Shown: piece after piece, positions 36,215-43,676 of the stretch | Layout of the letters: each line of letters begins with the position of its first letter | How positions within the stretch are numbered: the first letter of the stretch is position 1 | DNA from: Halopseudomonas sabulinigri | GTDB lineage: Bacteria > Pseudomonadota > Gammaproteobacteria > Pseudomonadales > Pseudomonadaceae | DNA: 64,000 nt | NCBI RefSeq assembly: GCF_900105255.1 | Contig: NZ_LT629763.1 | Coordinates: 3,792,001 to 3,856,000, forward strand | Direction: 5' to 3' | Translations under genes and position numbers: made by a program | The notes under the pieces: model-generated | What the model was told of the DNA's origin: nothing | Databases searched by the model: none | The model's input: the letters and a program-made list of their open reading frames with translations, nothing else

Positions 36215-37612
36215 TTAGTTGATTTCAGCCAGAAAGCGCTGGATTTTCATCATCGCCGGCGCTGAGTTGTCGCGCATGCGGGTCAGGATAGCCTGCTTTT
36301 CAGCGTCTTCCTTGCTGGCGCTGCGGACCAGCTTGCCCATGCCGTCCAGCCGATTGGCCAGCAGCCAGTTGCGCAGGTCTTCAATCTGCGACCACTGATA
36401 CTGGTTCATCATCAGCGCCGCCATCATGCGAATCCAGTCGGTATCGTGGTTGGGCAGCGGCACTACCGAGCAGAGGCGGTTCTTTTCAGCCTCGTCGCTG
36501 TAGCAGGCTTCAACGTGCGCAATGAAGGCAGCGCTGAAAACCGGCTGATAGGAGCGCACGGTTTGCGGGGTGATCAAGTTGCCCTGAAACACCTTTTTGA
36601 TCGCCAGATTGGTGATCGCACTGGCCGAGCAATCGATATGCAGGTTGTTGGACGAGGTCGCAATAGTGCCCTGTTCAAGAACGATGCGGTCTGCCTGCAG
36701 GTGAGTTACCCGGCCCATGCGGACCACGTTGGTGATGCGGCGCAGTTGCGCCAATTCCAACTGGCTGATGGTCGCGCCGTGGAACATTTTCGGTTTCACA
36801 TTTTGGTCGATGCGCAGCAGCACGCCGGCCTGTTCCAGGCGGTCAAACAGATCGTCGACAGATTCGGCTTGGGCAATGGCTTCAAACTGGGCGGCGACCG
36901 CACCTATGGTGTTGTGGAAGAACTCCTCGCCCGGTTGGGTGTTGCGGCGGTCAAGCAGCCAGGCGTCGCGCGACACTATCCAGCAGATACGCTCCGGGTC
37001 TACCTGATGTTCCAGCAACCACAGGCAGGCGTCGATGCCGGTCTTGCCGCCGCCGATGACCACGTAGTTGTCGGCGGGTTGTTTGACCTTGGGCAGGTCG
37101 TTCAAGGGCATGAAAGCGACGCCGGGATCGATGCTGAAACTGGGCGTGTGGTTGGCCGGTACGCTGGTTTTCAGGTAGGTGGCATCCACTGTCTTGCGCG
37201 TATTGGCGCGAAACCGCTGGCCGGTCAGGCTGTGCTCGAACAGGCCGTCACCCAGGTAGTTGCACATCGGAAAGTACTGCACCCGGCCAGTGGGCAAAAA
37301 CTGGTGGCGCATGACGTCGTCAAAGTAGGCGAGCACCTCGGCGCCGGAGGCCAGATCGCCCAGGCCCTTGTTCAGCCCCACCTCATCCTTGCGGCCCTTG
37401 CTCAGTTCACGCGAGCTGACGCCGTAGAACGCCGAGGGCTGGTGCAGGGTCACGAAGGGATAGGCAATGTTCCAGTGGCCGCCGGGCTGCTGGTGCTGGT
37501 CGACGATGATGATGCTGGCGTCGCTCTCGCTGAGCAGGGTGTCAGCGAAGGCCATGCCCACGGCGCCACTGCCAACGATCAGGTAATCCGCTTGAAGTTG
37601 TTGTTCGCTCAC
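36215..37612 (-). CDS. Flavin-dependent oxidoreductase (FMO-like)
   Basis: The 465-residue protein starts with an FAD dinucleotide-binding motif (DYLIVGSGAVGMAFADTLL) followed by VDQHQQPGGHWNIAYPFVTLHQP, typical of flavin monooxygenases and tryptophan halogenase-like enzymes. A second Rossmann motif, VVIGGGKTGIDACLWLLEH, lies near residue 190. It is first in an operon with DUF2855 and perhaps the SDR, divergent from a TetR regulator, which suggests inducible breakdown or detoxification of an unknown organic compound. Confidence 0.88.
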   Translation of the reverse strand: MSEQQLQADYLIVGSGAVGMAFADTLLSESDASIIIVDQHQQPGGHWNIAYPFVTLHQPSAFYGVSSRELSKGRKDEVGLNKGLGDLASGAEVLAYFDDVMRHQFLPTGRVQYFPMCNYLGDGLFEHSLTGQRFRANTRKTVDATYLKTSVPANHTPSFSIDPGVAFMPLNDLPKVKQPADNYVVIGGGKTGIDACLWLLEHQVDPERICWIVSRDAWLLDRRNTQPGEEFFHNTIGAVAAQFEAIAQAESVDDLFDRLEQAGVLLRIDQNVKPKMFHGATISQLELAQLRRITNVVRMGRVTHLQADRIVLEQGTIATSSNNLHIDCSASAITNLAIKKVFQGNLITPQTVRSYQPVFSAAFIAHVEACYSDEAEKNRLCSVVPLPNHDTDWIRMMAALMMNQYQWSQIEDLRNWLLANRLDGMGKLVRSASKEDAEKQAILTRMRDNSAPAMMKIQRFLAEIN

Positions 37613-37658
37613 GGTCGGTACTCCGGTGGCTGACTTGAATGGTTGAGAAAAAGCGCTT

Positions 37659-37673
37659 CATAACAGTGTTATG
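37659..37673. promoter_or_regulatory. Putative TetR operator 1
   Basis: CATAACA-G-TGTTATG is a perfect 15-bp palindrome about 45 bp upstream of the flavoprotein start and close to the TetR gene. With a second similar site 12 bp further it forms a probable operator pair for the divergent promoters. Confidence 0.8.
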
Positions 37674-37684
37674 CTGACAAAGAA

Positions 37685-37699
37685 TATAACGCTGTTATG
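37685..37699. promoter_or_regulatory. Putative TetR operator 2
   Basis: TATAACGCTGTTATG holds a 13-bp dyad (ATAAC-GCT-GTTAT) and resembles operator 1; the two centres are 26 bp apart. It lies 23 bp before the TetR start, so binding should also repress the regulator's own gene. Confidence 0.78.
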
Positions 37700-37721
37700 T
37701 AAAGTCAAGTACAATCGCCGG

Positions 37722-38330
37722 ATGAACGAATCGAAACGTAAAATTCTCAATGCCGCCTCCGAGCTGTTTCTGCACGGCGGCACCGCAGCGCTGAGCGTGC
37801 GCGCGATTGCCGCGCAGGCCGGTGTCTCGACCATTGGCATCTATAGCCACTTCCAGGGTAAGCAGGGGATTCTGGATGCCTTGTTTATTGAAGGCTTCAG
37901 TGCCGTTATCGAGGCGCTGGCGGTCGATCAACTGAGCACGGATGCGCGTGAGCGCGTGCTCCTGGCCTCGCGACGCTATATGGAGACGGCCGAGGAATAC
38001 GAGCCGCATTACGGGCTGATATTCGGCAAGCTGGATGACAGTTATCAGCCATCGGAAGAGGCGCGAGACCTGGCTGCCGCGGGCTTTGCCCGGCTCAGCG
38101 AGGTGGTCGGTGGCTTGCTGCCTGCCGCTGCGCCGGCGAGCGCCAAGCGTGATGTGGCGTTACAGACCTGGGCGTTGATCCACGGTTTTGTGGGCCTGAA
38201 AAATCATGCGGTAGGCGAGCTGGTGGACATGCGCTGTTGGAAGGAGCGCGCCATGGAGGCGGTGGAAATTCTGGTAGACGGTATCATCAGCCGAGGGCAG
38301 CAGGCCGCGCCAGCATCTCAGCGCGGCTGA
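37722..38330 (+). CDS. TetR-family repressor
   Basis: The 202-residue protein has the TetR DNA-binding helices at the N-terminus: KRKILNAASELFLHGGTAALSVRAIAAQAGVSTIGIYSHFQGKQGILDALF. The C-terminal ligand domain is of the WHG type, ending in TWALIHGFVGLKNHAVGEL. It is divergent from the flavoprotein operon across a control region with two palindromes and very probably represses that operon. The start MNESKRK is preferred over an earlier ATG that would fall in the first operator. Confidence 0.93.
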   Translation: MNESKRKILNAASELFLHGGTAALSVRAIAAQAGVSTIGIYSHFQGKQGILDALFIEGFSAVIEALAVDQLSTDARERVLLASRRYMETAEEYEPHYGLIFGKLDDSYQPSEEARDLAAAGFARLSEVVGGLLPAAAPASAKRDVALQTWALIHGFVGLKNHAVGELVDMRCWKERAMEAVEILVDGIISRGQQAAPASQRG

Positions 38331-38382
38331 GTGCAGGCAGCACTGGCGTGTTATGGCGCGCGATGCTGCCTGCACCGCGGGC

Positions 38383-39045
38383 TTACTGCGGCTGCGCGGG
38401 TGCACGCCCGGCCAGCTTCTGCGCTTGCTCAAGGTGCTCTTGCAGGGTGGGCAAGGTTGCTTCGGCAAAGCTGACAACCTGTTCGTTGTCGATCTGCGCG
38501 GCGCGGTTGTAGAGTGCAATGGCTTGCTGATGCGCGACTATCTGGTTGTCGAGATAGGCCTGATCAAAGTCGTCACCATCGCGTAGCTTCAGCAGCAACT
38601 GCTCTGCCTGGGCGCTGAGCGCCGGGTCGTCTTCTGTCTCTACCTGCAAGGTGGCTGCCAGTTCGCGGAGGTCGCGGTTGTTTTGCCGGTGCGCGTCATG
38701 CATCTGTTGCGCGTAGCTTTTTACGGCGTCTGAACCTTGCTCAAGGGCCAGTTCGGCCGCCTTTATGGCAGCGATGTTCTGGGCGCTTGCGTCACTGAAA
38801 AACTGTTCCACGCCAATGCCCATTTCTGCACCGGAATCGCTGAAAGTACCTTGGGTGTCGGCGCTACCGCCGCTGCCGGTGGTCGCTGGCATGCCGGTAG
38901 GGCCGCTTTGCTCAACCCGGTCGCCGCCGCCAACCATGGGCTGCGTATCAGCCTGGTCGGCCGCATGGGCGCTGCCTATCGCCGCGCTCAACAAGAGTGC
39001 GGTGGCGGGGGTGCGCAAAGTTCGTAGCATCGGTGGGCGCTTCAT
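38383..39045 (-). CDS. Secreted DUF4142 protein
   Basis: The 220-residue protein has a signal peptide (LLLSAAIGSAHA), a low-complexity Gly/Thr/Pro linker of about 45 residues and a helical DUF4142 (ferritin-like bundle) domain: EQFFSDASAQNIAAIKAAELALEQGSDAVKSYAQQMHDAHR, then VAHQQAIALYNRAAQ. The function of DUF4142 is unknown; members are periplasmic and often stress-linked. AAGGAGA precedes the ATG. It follows a small secreted protein gene on the same strand, with a hairpin between them. Confidence 0.87.
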   Translation of the reverse strand: MKRPPMLRTLRTPATALLLSAAIGSAHAADQADTQPMVGGGDRVEQSGPTGMPATTGSGGSADTQGTFSDSGAEMGIGVEQFFSDASAQNIAAIKAAELALEQGSDAVKSYAQQMHDAHRQNNRDLRELAATLQVETEDDPALSAQAEQLLLKLRDGDDFDQAYLDNQIVAHQQAIALYNRAAQIDNEQVVSFAEATLPTLQEHLEQAQKLAGRAPAQPQ

Positions 39046-39117
39046 GGACGGTCTCCTTGTTCATGGTGGGTGGCAGTTGGCGGGGGTAGTGCGTGGTGTG
39101 CGTTGAAGCCAACCAAG

Positions 39118-39153
39118 CACGCTTGGCCTGCCTTGGTCGGCAGGCCAAGCGTG
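39118..39153. terminator. Hairpin between the two small secreted protein genes
   Basis: CACGCTTGGCCTGCC and its perfect complement (15 bp) enclose TTGGTC. It lies 17 bp past the stop of the 99-residue protein gene. No T-tract follows on the minus strand, so partial readthrough into the DUF4142 gene is possible. Confidence 0.7.
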
Positions 39154-39169
39154 AGCATCTTATTGCGCT

Positions 39170-39469
39170 TTATTGCGCTGTGGCACCACCGCCAGTGGGG
39201 CCATCGGGGCCATCTGTAGTGGCGTCGGGACGCTTGTTGGCGCTGCCGATTTTGTCGCTACCCACGGTGCCGGCTTCGACCTCATCGCCGCCGTCGCGCT
39301 GATTGGGCAAACGCTCTTCGGTCTTGTCTTCACCTTGCTGTCCGGTGTTCACGCCATTTTCGTAGGTTTTGTCATGCTCGGTGGCGTGGTCGCCGGCAGA
39401 GGCCGGCATGGCGCCCAGCAGGGCAGCGGAAAACAGGGCAGTGCCGAGAAGTTTCAATTGCGTTTTCAT
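39170..39469 (-). CDS. Small secreted acidic low-complexity protein
   Basis: The 99-residue product has a signal peptide (LLGTALFSAALLGAMPASAG) and a mature part rich in Asp, Glu, Gly and Thr with no cysteine (for example DGPDGPTGGGATAQ at the end). It should be disordered. I recognise no family. GGAGAG precedes the chosen ATG. It is followed by the DUF4142 gene. Confidence 0.7.
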   Translation of the reverse strand: MKTQLKLLGTALFSAALLGAMPASAGDHATEHDKTYENGVNTGQQGEDKTEERLPNQRDGGDEVEAGTVGSDKIGSANKRPDATTDGPDGPTGGGATAQ

Positions 39470-39804
39470 ATTGGTCTCTCCTTTATGAGGGTGCACTCTA
39501 ATGGAGCGGCAAGCAGGCCGGTTAGTTCACTTTGGTTTCTGCCGCGCGGGGTAATGACAGCTCGAGCGCTTCGTCTGAAACAGGGCGATGCGTATCCGCT
39601 GGCGGTGCCTGGAGGGCGTCTGGCACGGAGGCCCGAGCCGGGCTGCAGTGGAAGGCTCAGAGGGTGCGCCAGCGGTTTTACGACAGACATATATTGTTAC
39701 CAGACTTGCAATTTTTCGGTGCAGAAATTAGCTTCTGTATCCGAAGCTAATTTCTGCAGGGCGAACGCCGTGCGCTCTTACCACCCGATAGAGGCAGCAT
39801 CACA
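39470..39804. other. Gene-free stretch before the nitronate monooxygenase gene
   Basis: These 335 bp contain the promoters of two divergent genes and a perfect 16-bp inverted repeat described separately. Short open frames are present but show no ribosome site, domain or codon bias that would support a gene. Confidence 0.6.
39720..39758. repeat. Perfect inverted repeat upstream of nitronate monooxygenase gene
   Basis: TGCAGAAATTAGCTTC and its perfect complement (16 bp) enclose TGTATCC. It lies 46 bp before the GTG start. There is no T-tract downstream on either strand, so a regulator site (perhaps of the HxlR protein encoded next) or an mRNA hairpin is more likely than a terminator. Confidence 0.7.
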
Positions 39805-40776
39805 GTGAAAAACCGCATAACAGAACTTTTTGGCATTCAGCATCCGATCATTCAGGGCGGCATGCACTTTGTCGGCTTTGCCGAGCTGGCTGCAGCCGTC
39901 TCCAATGCCGGCGGCCTGGGCACCATTACCGGTTTGACCCAACGCACGGCTGCTGATCTGGCCAACGAGATTGCCAAGTGCCGCGAGATGACCGACAAGC
40001 CGTTTGCGGTCAACCTGACCTTTCTGCCGACGGTCAACTCTCCCGACTACCCCGGTTACATCGACGCCATCATCAAGGGCGGCGTAAAGATCGTTGAGAC
40101 CGCCGGTCGCAGCCCGCAGGAGTACATGCCGGCACTGAAAGAGGCGGGGATCAAGGTAATTCACAAGTGCACCTCGGTACGCCACGCGTTGAAAGCCCAG
40201 TCGATTGGTTGCGATGCTGTGTCGGTTGACGGCTTCGAGTGCGGCGGTCACCCGGGCGAAGACGATATCCCCAACATGATCCTGCTGCCGCGCGCCGCAG
40301 AAGAGCTGGAAATCCCCTTCGTGGCCTCCGGCGGCATGGCGGACGGTCGTTCACTGGTCGCGGCTATCGCGCTGGGCGCAGAAGGCATGAACATGGGGAC
40401 GCGCTTTATCGCCACCCAGGAAGCACCGGTGCACGAAAACGTGAAACAGGCGATTGTTGCTGCCTCCGAGCTGGATACCCGTCTGGTCATGCGCCCGCTG
40501 CGCAATACCGAGCGCGTGCTGAATAACGCTGCGGTCGAACGCATCCTTGAGAAGGAAGCGCGTCTGGGCAAAGACCTCAAGTTCACCGACATCATCGATG
40601 AAGTTGCCGGCGTGTATCCGAAGATCATGAAAGACGGCGATATGGAGCTGGGCGCCTGGTCCTGCGGCATGGTCGCGGGCCTGATCCACGACGTACCGAC
40701 CTGTCAGCAGTTGATCGACAACATCATGAATCAGGCTGAAGAGATCATCCGCGCGCGCCTGGCTGGCATGCTGTAA
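39805..40776 (+). CDS. Nitronate monooxygenase-type flavin oxidoreductase
   Basis: The 323-residue protein belongs to the NPD/2-nitropropane dioxygenase group of FMN-dependent TIM-barrel enzymes. Seen are IQGGMHFVGFAELAAAVSNAGGLGTITG at the N-terminus and GFECGGHPGEDD, in which His149 lies at the active site. It may oxidise nitronates or act as an enoyl reductase. A GTG start follows GAGGCAG. The next genes code for an HxlR regulator and a phosphopantetheinyl transferase, in the same direction. Confidence 0.9.
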   Translation: MKNRITELFGIQHPIIQGGMHFVGFAELAAAVSNAGGLGTITGLTQRTAADLANEIAKCREMTDKPFAVNLTFLPTVNSPDYPGYIDAIIKGGVKIVETAGRSPQEYMPALKEAGIKVIHKCTSVRHALKAQSIGCDAVSVDGFECGGHPGEDDIPNMILLPRAAEELEIPFVASGGMADGRSLVAAIALGAEGMNMGTRFIATQEAPVHENVKQAIVAASELDTRLVMRPLRNTERVLNNAAVERILEKEARLGKDLKFTDIIDEVAGVYPKIMKDGDMELGAWSCGMVAGLIHDVPTCQQLIDNIMNQAEEIIRARLAGML

Positions 40777-40841
40777 CAGCCGCCTGGTAAACCGACCGAT
40801 GGCGGGCTGCCCGCTCGCCATCGGTATTGGTGGAGAAACAC

Positions 40842-41318
40842 ATGTCCCGAACACCGCTTAATCATATGGACTGCAGCGTCGCCCAGACGCTGGATATTGT
40901 TGGCGAGTGGTGGTCGCTATTGATATTGCGCAATGCCTTTCACGGCATGCGTACCTTCGATGCCTTTCAAAAGCAGCTGGAGATTTCCAGCAGCGTTCTC
41001 AGTGCCCGGCTGAAAAAACTGACCGAGGCCGGGGTGCTGAAAAAGGTCCCCTGCAGTGAAGATAAACGCTCCTTTGAATACCGCCTGACACCCGCGGGCA
41101 TGGACCTGTATCCGGTGCTGATCGGGCTGATGCAGTGGGGTGAGAAGTGGCGGCCCAATGACCGCGGCCAGCGCATGCTGTTGCTGGAAAAAGCCACCGG
41201 TGAGCCGATTCACGGCGCCGAGGTACTGGCCAATGATGGGCGCCCGCTGAAGGCCTGGGAAGTGCAGCCGGTAGCCGGGCCTGGCGCGGATGAGCACGTT
41301 TATGAGTTGATTGGCTGA
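40842..41318 (+). CDS. HxlR-family transcriptional regulator
   Basis: The 158-residue protein has the HxlR winged-helix signature: CSVAQTLDIVGEWWSLLILRNAFHGMRTFDAFQKQL, ISSSVLSARLKKLTEAGVL and RSFEYRLTPAGMDLYPVLIGL. Such regulators often sense redox or electrophiles through an N-terminal Cys; here Cys16 is the fixed Cys of HxlR proteins. GTGGAGA precedes the ATG. It overlaps nothing but lies 1 bp before the phosphopantetheinyl transferase gene and may control the upstream oxidoreductase gene. Confidence 0.92.
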   Translation: MSRTPLNHMDCSVAQTLDIVGEWWSLLILRNAFHGMRTFDAFQKQLEISSSVLSARLKKLTEAGVLKKVPCSEDKRSFEYRLTPAGMDLYPVLIGLMQWGEKWRPNDRGQRMLLLEKATGEPIHGAEVLANDGRPLKAWEVQPVAGPGADEHVYELIG

Positions 41319-41319
41319 G

Positions 41320-42054
41320 ATGCTCGGCGTACCGACCCTGCTGTTGTGTGAGTACGCCGCGCAGACTGATCTGCAGCCCGCAGGCGGCTGGGAGTTGGGG
41401 GATGCGCAGGCACAGCAACGCCTGCAACAGTTTACCAATCCGGCCGCGCGCACCCGCTTTGCACTCAGCCGTTTGCTGCTGGCGCGCGCTATAGAGAGCC
41501 TGCTTGATGGTGCACTCAATTGGCAGTTGGCGTCGCGGGCCGGCGGGCAACCCCTGCTGTGCAGCCCACACGGGCAAATCAATCTGAGTATCAGCCACAC
41601 GGATGGTCTGGTGGCGCTGGTCATGGCACCGGAAGAGCAGTCGATTGGGGTGGATGTGGAGGCGTGGGCGCGGCCGCTACGGCTGCAGAGCGTGCTCGCC
41701 GCCAGTATGAGCCCGCAGGATGCCCGCTGGTGTCAGGCGCAACCTTCGCCCGAGCAAGCGTTTCTGCGGCACTGGACGCTCAAGGAGGCCTACCTCAAGG
41801 CGTTGGGCTTAGGCCTCGCAGCGGACCTGCACGCGCTTTCGTTCGACCTCGCGGGGGAGGGGCCTCGGTTGCGTGAAACGCCCTATCCCGACGCGCTTTG
41901 CTGGTCGTTTGCGCAGCCCTCGGTGCTCACCAGACACTGTCTGTCGCTAGCCAGCGCGACACCCGCTGCGGTCGATGCAGTCTGGCAGCAGAAGCCGGCT
42001 GATCAGGCGCTGCAACTACCCGGCTGCCAGGTACGGCTGTTGCGCCTGCACTGA
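41320..42054 (+). CDS. 4'-Phosphopantetheinyl transferase (Sfp type)
   Basis: This 244-residue enzyme transfers the phosphopantetheine arm of coenzyme A to carrier proteins. The magnesium motif is IGVDVE (Asp112, Glu114), and the third metal ligand and CoA contacts are in WTLKEAYLKALG (Lys155, Glu156). ISHTDGLVALVM precedes them. The start ATG is directly after the HxlR stop. No polyketide or non-ribosomal peptide synthetase is in the window, so its carrier protein is unknown; fatty-acid carrier duty is also possible. Confidence 0.9.
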   Translation: MLGVPTLLLCEYAAQTDLQPAGGWELGDAQAQQRLQQFTNPAARTRFALSRLLLARAIESLLDGALNWQLASRAGGQPLLCSPHGQINLSISHTDGLVALVMAPEEQSIGVDVEAWARPLRLQSVLAASMSPQDARWCQAQPSPEQAFLRHWTLKEAYLKALGLGLAADLHALSFDLAGEGPRLRETPYPDALCWSFAQPSVLTRHCLSLASATPAAVDAVWQQKPADQALQLPGCQVRLLRLH

Positions 42055-42167
42055 GCCGGTTGGCCGGTCAAGGCTTCAATCTGCTGCTCGCTGCGCTATC
42101 ATCCCTGGGCGTTCTGCGCGGCTATGCGCCGGACGGTTACTGATTACGTCACAGGGATTTGCCTCTT

Positions 42168-43502
42168 ATGAACACCACACCACTGTTTGCCGCCGCGCTA
42201 TTGAGCTGTGCACTGAGCCTGCCTGCCCAGGCTGCAGAGCATGCCAAGAACCCTTCCAGCGGCGCGACCGCCGTTCAGTTGCAACCCAAGGCCGAGGCCG
42301 GCAATGCCGGTGCCCAGCGCGAACTGGCTGACCGTTATTACGATGGTGATGGCGTGGAGCAGTCCTACGCACTGGCGGCGCAGTGGTACGCCAAGGCGGC
42401 AGAGCAGGGTGATGCCGCCGCGCAGTTTGCATTGGGCTACATGTATGACGAAGGCCAGGGTGTGGCGCTGGATGATAGTCGTGCGATTGCGCTCTATACC
42501 CAGGCCGCTGAGCAGAATCATCCGGGCGCGCAGTACAACCTGGCGCTGATGTACGACGTCGGTGAGGGCGTTGCGGTCGATGACCTGAAGGCGATCGACT
42601 GGTACTGGCGCGCGGCGGAACAGGGGCATGCCGATGCCCAGTTCAACCTGGCGCTGATGTATGACGAAGGTGAAGGCGTTCCGGTCAATGATGAAAAGGC
42701 GCTGCAATGGTATCTGCGCGCGGCCGAACAGGGTCATGCCGACGCCCAGTTCAATCTGGCATTGATGTACGACATGGGAGAGGGTACCCCGGTAGACGAC
42801 CGTGAGGCCGTGCGCTGGTATACCGCGGCTGCCGAACAAGGCGATGCCACCGCGCAGTACAACCTGGCACTGATGTACGACGAGGGTGAAGGCGTGCCAG
42901 TGAATGATCAGCTGGCAGTGCAATGGTATCGCCGCGCAGCGGAACAGGGCGATATGGACGCGCAATACAATCTGGCGCTGATGTACGACGAAGGCGAAGG
43001 CGTGGCGCTGGACGATGCCGAAGCGTTGAATTGGTACAGCTTTGCTGCCGAACAGGGCCATGCCTCGGCCCAGTACAACCTGGCCATCATGTATGACGAG
43101 GGTGAGGGTACCCGCGAAGATAACAAGGCGGCCATCAAGTGGTACACCGCAGCAGCCGAGCAGGGCAACAAGGATGCGCAATACAACCTGGCGGTGATGT
43201 TTGATGAGGGTGAGGGTACCCGTGAGGACAACAAGGCGGCGATCAAGTGGTACGGCGCGGCCGCGCAGCAGGGTGAGCCCAGTGCGATGTTCAATCTGGG
43301 CATCATGTACATGAACGGTGAGGGGATTCGAACCAACCCGCGTATGGCCTATCTGCTGTTTTCGCTCTGCGCCGCGCAGGGCCTGCCGGACGCCCGCGAG
43401 GCCCGCGATCTGATGGCAGAACGTTTGAGTCGGGATGAACTGGCGACGGCCCAGCGCGCGGCCGCGCAGTGGCAATTGGATACGCCGCTGCCGACGCTCT
43501 AA
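42168..43502 (+). CDS. Secreted Sel1-repeat protein (ten 36-residue repeats)
   Basis: The 444-residue protein has a signal peptide (LLSCALSLPAQAAE) and ten Sel1 units of exactly 36 residues, mostly AQYNLALMYDEGEGV followed by a 12-residue variable half ending AAEQ; a partial eleventh unit follows. Sel1 repeats form a right-handed helical solenoid for protein binding. Units 3-9 are unusually alike and very acidic at MYDEGEG. A periplasmic scaffold role is inferred. The ATG is chosen over a TTG 9 bp earlier. Confidence 0.9.
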   Translation: MNTTPLFAAALLSCALSLPAQAAEHAKNPSSGATAVQLQPKAEAGNAGAQRELADRYYDGDGVEQSYALAAQWYAKAAEQGDAAAQFALGYMYDEGQGVALDDSRAIALYTQAAEQNHPGAQYNLALMYDVGEGVAVDDLKAIDWYWRAAEQGHADAQFNLALMYDEGEGVPVNDEKALQWYLRAAEQGHADAQFNLALMYDMGEGTPVDDREAVRWYTAAAEQGDATAQYNLALMYDEGEGVPVNDQLAVQWYRRAAEQGDMDAQYNLALMYDEGEGVALDDAEALNWYSFAAEQGHASAQYNLAIMYDEGEGTREDNKAAIKWYTAAAEQGNKDAQYNLAVMFDEGEGTREDNKAAIKWYGAAAQQGEPSAMFNLGIMYMNGEGIRTNPRMAYLLFSLCAAQGLPDAREARDLMAERLSRDELATAQRAAAQWQLDTPLPTL

Positions 43503-43676
43503 CCGGGCTATTCTTTACCCCTGAGCTTATTCACCCTGTGAATGGTCTGTATCAGCGTATAGGGTTTTTAATCGGGCGATATTTTGCGTAATGTATCGCT
43601 CCTCGGAAAATAGACCCACGGGTCACTCTGGTTGGACCGCGTGGCGGTCATTCATTTCATTTTGGAGGTAGCTGCG

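Noticed and set aside
42300..43400. Possible CRISPR-like array
   Set aside because: The periodicity is 108 bp of coding DNA, in frame with Sel1 repeats; there are no constant short repeats with unique spacers.
42198..43475. Long (425 codon) antisense frame in the Sel1 gene
   Set aside because: The sense repeats create an open antisense frame; no domain is seen.
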